Below the pieces are notes generated by a model that was not told where the DNA came from, did no database searches, and saw only the letters and a program-made list of their open reading frames with translations. The position numbers and the translations under genes are program-made. From the NCBI GenBank assembly GCA_965227905.1, contig OZ245780.1, positions 5,394,001 to 5,458,000 of the forward strand: a DNA stretch of 64,000 bases. Direction: 5' to 3'. Below, piece by piece: positions 58,174-64,000 of this stretch; the stretch's first letter is position 1, and every line of letters starts with the position of its first letter. Origin of the DNA: CBDDHT01 sp965227905 (GTDB lineage: Bacteria > Pseudomonadota > Alphaproteobacteria > Rhizobiales > Methyloligellaceae).

Positions 58174-59178
58174 CTAACCGAGCTTATTTCGCAGGAGTTC
58201 TCGTAGCGCATCGACATCTTCGTCGCCGCCAAGATCGAGTACCTTCAACCCCGTCAACGTTCGCACCAATGCCGCCGACGATGCCGTATTGGCAGCCGGG
58301 CCGGTCACAAAGTCGGGCGTGCACGGGACGGTCTCCTGAAACCCGCGCGCCGCATAGCCATCATTCGCGACAAGGGCCAACAGGCGAACATGCGGCTTCA
58401 GGTAATTCACGACCGTCATCCCGTTATAGGCCTCAAGCGGAGAAGCGCCGATCTCACCCACGAAGATATCCGCATCGGTCGCGGCAATGCGCTTGAACAG
58501 TGCCGCCATGGCTGCTTCGACCGTCTCCGGCTCGCCAAGCGTGTCGGTCAGTCCGGCATCGACATAGTCGAAGAAGTGGTCGGCGCCGGCATCGCCATAA
58601 CCGAGGGCATCCTTGTATCCGGCGGCGCCAGTCAGCTTCGCGGCCGCGACACGAAATCCGAGTTCCTTGAGGCACGCGACGATTGCGCGGCTTGTCAGCG
58701 TCTTGCCCGCCGACATGGACGTCCCCACAACCAGGATGCTGGGAAGCGTAAACTTCGCTTCGCCAGGCGGCGGGACAAAGTCACTGAGCGCGACCTTGGC
58801 CCCTTCCCGCTCGACATGACCGAGATATTTGACCGACATAGGTCTGCCCGACCAGCGCGATACGGACGTGACCTTGCCGAAGAGCCCTGCCCCTGTCAGC
58901 TGGTTCATAAGCAGATCGTCGCCAACGGCCCGCCAATCCCCGCAACAATCGTGGGTCGCCGCGCGCATGCCCAGCGCACCGACAATTTGCTGGCCCGGCA
59001 AAACCGGCGTCCGGCGTCCGGAAACCAGCTCGGTCCGATAGAGTGCGCTTGGCATCCCGACGACCTCGCACACGACATAATCACCACTGGCCCATTGATC
59101 CCGCCCACGCGGCGTCACGTCGTAGGTGCGTTCATCGAGGTCCGATATCCGTGTGAGAGAGGCTAGGAAACGCTTCAC
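58174..59178 (-). CDS. P-loop NTPase of the DUF1611 / dethiobiotin-synthetase-like type
   Basis: 334 residues. The N-terminal 140 residues are a separate domain (DYVVCEVVGMPSALYRTELV). A P-loop follows in ILVVGTSMSAGKTLTSRAIV with the next conserved block FRVAAAKLTGAAGYKDALGY, a pattern like the SIMIBI NTPases that include MobB, dethiobiotin synthetase and DUF1611 proteins. Later blocks: DIFVGEIGASPLEAYNGMTV and LLALVANDGYAARG. The substrate is unknown. It is divergent from the hydroxylase-like gene at 59366. Confidence 0.65.
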   Translation of the reverse strand: MKRFLASLTRISDLDERTYDVTPRGRDQWASGDYVVCEVVGMPSALYRTELVSGRRTPVLPGQQIVGALGMRAATHDCCGDWRAVGDDLLMNQLTGAGLFGKVTSVSRWSGRPMSVKYLGHVEREGAKVALSDFVPPPGEAKFTLPSILVVGTSMSAGKTLTSRAIVACLKELGFRVAAAKLTGAAGYKDALGYGDAGADHFFDYVDAGLTDTLGEPETVEAAMAALFKRIAATDADIFVGEIGASPLEAYNGMTVVNYLKPHVRLLALVANDGYAARGFQETVPCTPDFVTGPAANTASSAALVRTLTGLKVLDLGGDEDVDALRELLRNKLG

Positions 59179-59365
59179 ATCTGCTCCGATTTGCCATCAA
59201 TGGGCGTTTTGCACCCCGGTTCTTGTGCAGATATGCGCTCGTGTAAAGGCTCAATCGCGCGGCGCGGCGCCTGATCGCTCGCGAAAGGCGTGAAGACCAA
59301 TCTTGTTGACAGAGACCGCACACACGGATTGAGTCGCATCCGTCGAGTGGGGAAGGGAGCGAATC

Positions 59366-59935
59366 ATGATCCGGCCGACGGAAATCGAGCAGGATTTGGC
59401 ATCTGTGCTGGCGGCGATCGATCCCGTTCGCGATCTGCTGCGTGAGCGCGGTCAGCTTTCGGTGACCTCGCGTCCCGGCGCAAAAGAGCCGCTCATTGAC
59501 GCTCTGGGCTGGTTGCCCGAGGACGCGCAGGAGGCCGATTACAGCGCTATCAACGAAGAATTTCGGGGCGGCGCCGTCGAGCAGCTCATTCAAAAGCTCG
59601 ATTTTCAGTATGGCCGTATCCGGCTGATGCGCCTCGCTCCCAAGTCCTGTTTGTCGGTGCACGCGGATTCAACCCGCCGCTATCATTATGCGATTCTCAC
59701 AACACCGGACTGCTATCTGGTTGAAATGCATGGGGATCAGGGGACATTCCATCATATCCCGGCTGACGGACGGCTTTATGAAATGGATGCCCGGATAACG
59801 CATACAGCGATCAATTCGGGACGCAGCGAACGCATTCATCTGGTCATCTGCAATGCGGATGAGCATCAGGCACTGGAAAAAGACCGCGTCGGGCGCGTGC
59901 ATGGCGTGACATCGAATAAACAGTCAGCCGCGTAA
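59366..59935 (+). CDS. Aspartyl/asparaginyl beta-hydroxylase-like dioxygenase
   Basis: 189 residues with AAGGGAG 7 bases upstream. The 2-oxoglutarate/Fe(II) facial triad seems complete: HxD in KSCLSVHADSTRRYHYAI, with RRYHYAI matching the beta-hydroxylase block, and a distal His in EMDARITHTAINSGRSERIH followed by the Arg expected to bind 2-oxoglutarate. It is shorter than eukaryotic enzymes but usual for bacterial ones. Target protein or small molecule unknown. Divergent from the P-loop protein gene; 83 bases before the ABC transporter ATPase. Confidence 0.72.
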   Translation: MIRPTEIEQDLASVLAAIDPVRDLLRERGQLSVTSRPGAKEPLIDALGWLPEDAQEADYSAINEEFRGGAVEQLIQKLDFQYGRIRLMRLAPKSCLSVHADSTRRYHYAILTTPDCYLVEMHGDQGTFHHIPADGRLYEMDARITHTAINSGRSERIHLVICNADEHQALEKDRVGRVHGVTSNKQSAA

Positions 59936-60018
59936 GCGGAACGTCGCAATTCATAGCTAAAGGGAAAGCACTGTGCATTTTCAGGCAACGGACAAAGTCG
60001 GCGACTGAGACCCGCGAG

Positions 60019-61956
60019 ATGGATGCAACCGTCGAAAAAGACGAGGCGCGCAACGACGCCACCACCGCGAAACCGGCCGCTGATCTGATTAGTGTTCGCG
60101 ACCTGCGGATCTCCTTTTCGGGATTCGGGCCGGAAATCGAAGCCGTGCGCGGTGTCAGTTTTCGTATTCGCCCGGGATCAAGCGTTGCGCTCGTTGGAGA
60201 ATCCGGTGCCGGCAAATCGGTCATCGGCCAGTCGATCATGGGCATTTTGCCACGCGTTGCCCGGATATCGAGTGGCGAAATACTCTTCAACGACCCCCAG
60301 TCCGGCAAATCGACCGATCTCGCGAAACTCAATCCCGACAGCGCTGCCTATCGTGCAATTCGGGGGGGAAGAATTTCGACAATCTTCCAGGAGCCGATGA
60401 CGTCGCTCTCGCAGTTTCACACGATTGGCGACCAGATCTCGGAAGCCCTGTTTCTTCACCGCGACGTCTCTAAGCGCGAAGGCCACCGGCTTGTCGTGGA
60501 GATGCTCGGCCTGTGTGGCTTTCCCTCGCCCGATCTGGCGGTAAACCGGTATCCCTTCGAGCTGTCCGGCGGACTTCGCCAGCGGGCCATGATTGCGATG
60601 GCACTCGTCTGCCGGCCGGCACTGCTGATTGCGGACGAGCCGACGACGGCGCTGGATGTTTCGGTTCAGGCGCAGATACTGAAGCTCATCAAAGACCTGC
60701 AGGGAGAGATCGGGACGGCCGTCCTGATGATCACCCACGATCTCGGCGTCGTCGCCAATCTCGCCGACGAAGTCGTCGTATTGTTCCACGGCGAGATCAT
60801 GGAAAGCGGCACGGTTGATGACATTTATTCCGACCCGCAACACCCCTATCTGAAGGGACTATTCGGCGCGGTCCCGCATTTCGACATGAAAGCCGGTGAA
60901 CGGCTGATCTCCCCGGCCGATATCGGTAGCGACGCAAACGGAAGCAAGAAGCCGCCTGAGAGGAGTAAACCGCCGTCCGAGAGCGAGGCTGTCCTCAAGG
61001 TCCGCGATCTCACCAAGACATTTACGGGCCGTAGCGGCTCTTTCTGGAGCGCTGGCAAGGACTCCCATGTTCTGGCTGTGGACGATGTCAGCTTCGATAT
61101 CAGGCGACGGGAATGCCTCGGTCTGGTCGGAGAGTCGGGATGCGGAAAGACGACCCTTTCGAAAATGATCCTGGGCGCTCTCACCCCCGACAGCGGTGAG
61201 ATGATGTTCGAACATGACGGCGAGACGATGGATCTCGCGGTCGGCGGTATCCGGACTGGCGAACTCTCGCAAGCAATCCAGATGGTCTTTCAAGATCCCT
61301 TCGGCTCTCTCAATCCAAGGATGACTGTCTTCGATATTATCCGCGAGCCTCTGGTCATTCATAACATCGGCGATCGTGCGGAGCATTCCCGGCGGGTTCA
61401 GGAACTGATGGAACGCGTTCGCCTCGACCCACGCTTTCTCAATCGCTATCCCCACAGTTTCTCCGGGGGTCAGCGCCAGCGGATCGGGCTTGCACGCGCC
61501 CTCGCCCTCGATCCTTCCCTGCTCATTCTGGACGAGCCGGTCTCGGCCCTAGATGTTTCCATCCAGGCACAGATGCTGAACCTGCTGAAGGACATGCAGG
61601 CGGAACTCGGTCTCACCTACCTCTTCATCTCTCACAATCTGGCCGTGGTCGACTATGTCGCCGACAGAATTCTCGTGATGTGCCGTGGCCGGATCGTGGA
61701 GCAGGCGCCGCGCGAGGTCCTGTTCCGCAATCCCGTGCATACCTATACGAAAGCGCTGATGGCGGCCGTGCCATATCCGGAACTCGACCGGAAACTGGAT
61801 TTTAATGTGATCGGCGGGGCTGATGGCGCGAGCCATGCCAAATGGCCGGCACCGTTCAGTCTGCGCCCAGGAGACGAAATGGAGCTTCTCGACCTCGGCG
61901 AGGGCCATAAGGTGCTTGTCCATCGCGGGACCGAACAGAAGGATCTGAGCGAATGA
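60019..61956 (+). CDS. Double ATP-binding subunit of an oligopeptide-type ABC transporter
   Basis: 645 residues holding two complete NBDs of the Dpp/Opp (YejF-like) type. First: Walker A GESGAGKSVIGQ, signature LSGGLRQRAM, Walker B LLIADEPTTALD. Second: GESGCGKTTLSK, SFSGGQRQRIGL, LLILDEPVSALD, with VFQDPFGSLNPRMTVFDIIR. A third short region near 610-645 (AKWPAPFSLRPGDEMELLDL) is a conserved tail. It powers peptide or similar solute import. The gene overlaps the solute-binding protein gene by 4 bases, so it precedes it, unlike the usual order. Confidence 0.93.
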   Translation: MDATVEKDEARNDATTAKPAADLISVRDLRISFSGFGPEIEAVRGVSFRIRPGSSVALVGESGAGKSVIGQSIMGILPRVARISSGEILFNDPQSGKSTDLAKLNPDSAAYRAIRGGRISTIFQEPMTSLSQFHTIGDQISEALFLHRDVSKREGHRLVVEMLGLCGFPSPDLAVNRYPFELSGGLRQRAMIAMALVCRPALLIADEPTTALDVSVQAQILKLIKDLQGEIGTAVLMITHDLGVVANLADEVVVLFHGEIMESGTVDDIYSDPQHPYLKGLFGAVPHFDMKAGERLISPADIGSDANGSKKPPERSKPPSESEAVLKVRDLTKTFTGRSGSFWSAGKDSHVLAVDDVSFDIRRRECLGLVGESGCGKTTLSKMILGALTPDSGEMMFEHDGETMDLAVGGIRTGELSQAIQMVFQDPFGSLNPRMTVFDIIREPLVIHNIGDRAEHSRRVQELMERVRLDPRFLNRYPHSFSGGQRQRIGLARALALDPSLLILDEPVSALDVSIQAQMLNLLKDMQAELGLTYLFISHNLAVVDYVADRILVMCRGRIVEQAPREVLFRNPVHTYTKALMAAVPYPELDRKLDFNVIGGADGASHAKWPAPFSLRPGDEMELLDLGEGHKVLVHRGTEQKDLSE

Positions 61957-63893
61957 TCGGGATCAGGCTCCTTGCCGGGTTCGCCCTGCTGGCATCGACG
62001 GTTGCCGCCGAGGCGCTAAGTCCGGAAACGACCCTTATCGAAACGCCTTCGCTTCAGTCGGCCGTGTCTGCCGGCAGGCTTCCACCCGTTCATGAACGCG
62101 TTCCGCTGGATCCGGCTCGTGTCGATCTGGCTGCAGAGGGAAAGACAATCGGGCGTCATGGCGGCGAGATCCGAACCTTGTTCGGCAAGCCCAAAGATAC
62201 CCGAATGCTGACGGTATATAGCTATGCGCGGCTTGCAGGCTATGGGCCCGATTTCGTTATCCGGCCGGACCTGCTGAAGGATATCGAGATCGAAGAGGGA
62301 CGGATTTTCACCCTGCGCTTACGGCGCGGCCATCGCTGGTCGGACGGCCATCCATTCACAGCCGAAGATTTCCGTTACTACTGGGAAGACATCGCCAACA
62401 ACAAGGATCTCAGCCCCCTCGGTCCGCCGAAGCAGTTCAAGGTCGGCGATGAGTTGCCAACCTTCGAGATTCTGGACGAAACGACCGTTCGCTATAGCTG
62501 GAGCAAACCCAATCGCAGGTTCCTGCCCTGGCTCGCAGGCTCCCGCCCGCCCTTTATCTATCGTCCCAAGCATTATCTGAAGAACTTCCATTCGCGGTAT
62601 GGCGACAAATCGAAAATCACGAAAATTGCGAACAAGGAAGGGCGCCGCAACTGGGCAGAGCTGCACTTCAGCCGCGACCGTGCCTATCGCGCGGATAATC
62701 CGGATTATCCAACACTTCAGCCGTGGGTGAATACGGTTCGCCCGCCGGCGCAGCGCTTCGTATTCGAACGGAACCCCTATTATCACCGCATCGACCCGGA
62801 AGGCAGGCAACTGCCCTATGTCGATCGCTTCGTCGTCACGCTGGGCTCCGTCGATGTAATCCCGGCGCGGACGGGTTCCGGCGAAGCTGACCTGCAGGCG
62901 CGTTATATTCGCTTCAACAACTACACCTTCCTGAAAAAGGCCGAGAAGCGGAACGACTATAAAGTGCTGCTGTGGCGCACACTCAAAACATCGCACAAGG
63001 CGCTCTATCCCAATCTCACTGCGGCGGACAAAGCCTGGCGAAAACTGCTGCAGGACGTGCGCTTCCGGCGTGCCCTGTCGATCGCGATCGACCGGCACGA
63101 GATCAACCAGGTGATCTATTACGGCCTGGCCAAGACCAGCAACAATACGGTGTTCCCTGAAAGTCCGCTCTTCAAGCCCGAGTACCGGTCGGATTGGGCC
63201 CAGTTCGATATTGCCAAAGCCAATCAGCTCCTGGACGAGATCGGGGTCACGAACCGGGACGATGAGGGAACGCGCCTTCTTCCCGACGGTCGGCCACTGC
63301 ACATCATCATCGACAGCGCCGGCGAGAGCACGGAAGAGAGCGATATGCTCGAGTTGATCCGTGACAATTGGGCAAAGATCGGCGTCAAACTCTACGCGCG
63401 CCCGACACAGCGCGAAGTTTTCCGCAATCGTGTCTTCTCGGGCAAGGCCATCATGTCGATCTGGGCTGGGCTCGGCAACGGCATTTCGACTGCAGAAATG
63501 AGCCCGCAGCATTTTACACCCACGGCCAAGTATCAGTATCACTGGTCGAAATGGGGACGCTTCTTCTCATCCGGTGGCAAGAAGGGCAAGGCGCCGACGC
63601 TTCCCGAGGTCAAACGCCTCTTCGAGCTCTATACGACCTGGGCAACGGCCCCTTCCGACGAAAGCCAAGAACGCGTTTGGCACGAGATTCTGAAGATCAA
63701 TGCCGAGCAGGTCTTCACGATCGGGATCGTCAATGGCACCTTGCATCCCATCGTCGTGTCCAATCGACTCCAGAATGTTCCGGAAAAAGGTTTTTACCAT
63801 TGGGAGCCGGGCGCCTATTTCGGCATCTACCGCCCCGACACGTTCTGGATGAAACCCAAGAATATCAGCTCTGCGGAAAGCAAGGTGCAATGA
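61953..63893 (+). CDS. Solute-binding protein of the ABC transporter (family 5, large)
   Basis: 646 residues. Signal peptide MIGIRLLAGFALLASTVAAE; the family 5 core includes FTLRLRRGHRWSDGHPFTAE then DFRYYWEDI, DVRFRRALSIAIDRHEIN and PLHIIIDSAGESTEESDMLE. It is longer than DppA (about 530) and closer to the YejA-like group. The mature N-terminus carries a ~60-residue region (SLQSAVSAGRLPPVHERVPL) before the usual start of the fold. It binds a peptide or a similar bulky solute in the periplasm. Confidence 0.9.
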   Translation: MIGIRLLAGFALLASTVAAEALSPETTLIETPSLQSAVSAGRLPPVHERVPLDPARVDLAAEGKTIGRHGGEIRTLFGKPKDTRMLTVYSYARLAGYGPDFVIRPDLLKDIEIEEGRIFTLRLRRGHRWSDGHPFTAEDFRYYWEDIANNKDLSPLGPPKQFKVGDELPTFEILDETTVRYSWSKPNRRFLPWLAGSRPPFIYRPKHYLKNFHSRYGDKSKITKIANKEGRRNWAELHFSRDRAYRADNPDYPTLQPWVNTVRPPAQRFVFERNPYYHRIDPEGRQLPYVDRFVVTLGSVDVIPARTGSGEADLQARYIRFNNYTFLKKAEKRNDYKVLLWRTLKTSHKALYPNLTAADKAWRKLLQDVRFRRALSIAIDRHEINQVIYYGLAKTSNNTVFPESPLFKPEYRSDWAQFDIAKANQLLDEIGVTNRDDEGTRLLPDGRPLHIIIDSAGESTEESDMLELIRDNWAKIGVKLYARPTQREVFRNRVFSGKAIMSIWAGLGNGISTAEMSPQHFTPTAKYQYHWSKWGRFFSSGGKKGKAPTLPEVKRLFELYTTWATAPSDESQERVWHEILKINAEQVFTIGIVNGTLHPIVVSNRLQNVPEKGFYHWEPGAYFGIYRPDTFWMKPKNISSAESKVQ

Positions 63894-63937
63894 CGCGTTC
63901 CACCGCTCACTCCGTCGGTAAAGGTTGAGGCGACTCT

Positions 63938-64000
63938 ATGCTCGGCTACGTATTCCGGCGGCTCCTTTTGATGATCCCGACATTGATCATCATCAGCCTA
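63938..64000 (+). CDS. ABC transporter permease, 5' end only
   Basis: Starts at 63938 with GAGG 7 bases upstream; 21 codons are visible before the window ends. The beginning MLGYVFRRLLLMIPTLIIIS is the typical first helix of a DppB/OppB-type permease (xYxxRRLLxxIPTLxxxS). It should form the membrane channel served by the preceding double ATPase and solute-binding protein. Confidence 0.85.
   Translation, partial: MLGYVFRRLLLMIPTLIIISL

Noticed and set aside
62319..63542. 407-residue frame on the minus strand
   Set aside because: It lies wholly inside the solute-binding protein gene, which has a signal peptide and family motifs; the minus frame shows no recognisable domain.
1..64000. CRISPR arrays, tRNA or rRNA genes, prophage or insertion sequences
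   Set aside because: No regularly spaced repeats, no tRNA-like T-arm context and no transposase or integrase motif were seen; the repeats found are short intergenic palindromes.

Overview
The window looks like chromosomal DNA of an alphaproteobacterium, most likely of the order Hyphomicrobiales (Rhizobiales). The grounds are the phoR-pstSCAB-phoU-phoB order, a FDH3-type formate dehydrogenase with DUF3305/DUF3306, DUF6352, DUF6505 and DUF6494 satellite genes, a PhnY-like phosphonoacetaldehyde dehydrogenase, and GTCATTCC / CCCGGACTTGATCCGGG-type intergenic repeats. Base composition is even and moderately GC-rich. I see no phage, transposase, integrase, CRISPR array, rRNA or tRNA.

Layout. 0-7.6 kb: the 3' end of phnY, two tiny membrane proteins, a LysR regulator with a dyad at its promoter, a GNAT enzyme, a GFA-type zinc protein, a cytoplasmic molybdopterin oxidoreductase and an AidB-like acyl-CoA dehydrogenase. 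7.8-17.1 kb: the phosphate regulon. phoR, then a Pho box and pstS-pstC-pstA-pstB-phoU-phoB run leftward, and ppk2 (polyphosphate kinase 2) is divergent from phoR. 17.2-26.9 kb: a class III aminotransferase plus BKACE enzyme pair, DUF971, a subtilisin-like protein, a carboxyltransferase beta-type protein, an MFS transporter, a secreted trypsin-like/TPR protein, DUF3144 and a secreted ankyrin protein.

27.0-49.1 kb is the most interesting part: about 22 kb almost entirely given to making, maturing and wiring a periplasmic formate dehydrogenase. It has (i) DUF3306 and DUF3305 divergent from a four-cluster ferredoxin; (ii) a tight eight-gene leftward operon of cytochrome b subunit, WD40-cytochrome c fusion, 42-residue peptide, S1C/PDZ protease, DUF6494, a biotin/lipoate-ligase-like protein lacking the catalytic lysine, DUF6505 and DUF6352; (iii) torD, a Tat-signal peptide gene, fdhA and fdhB, ended by a strong terminator; (iv) moaA; and (v) mrp, fdhD, mobA, mobB and moeA. 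A 13-base motif is shared by the torD-fdhAB promoter region and the fdhD promoter region. The satellite genes have no established function, so this cluster is my best candidate for an undescribed maturation, quality-control or electron-transfer system.

49.1-64 kb: a divergent GT51/transpeptidase, two unknown proteins, small secreted proteins, a double-GNAT enzyme, PuuE-type allantoinase, a P-loop protein, a beta-hydroxylase-like dioxygenase, and an oligopeptide-type ABC transporter (fused double ATPase, solute-binding protein, start of a permease) cut off by the window end.

Limits: names rest on recognising motifs and families by eye. Start codons were chosen from ribosome-binding sites and overlaps, and several are marked uncertain.
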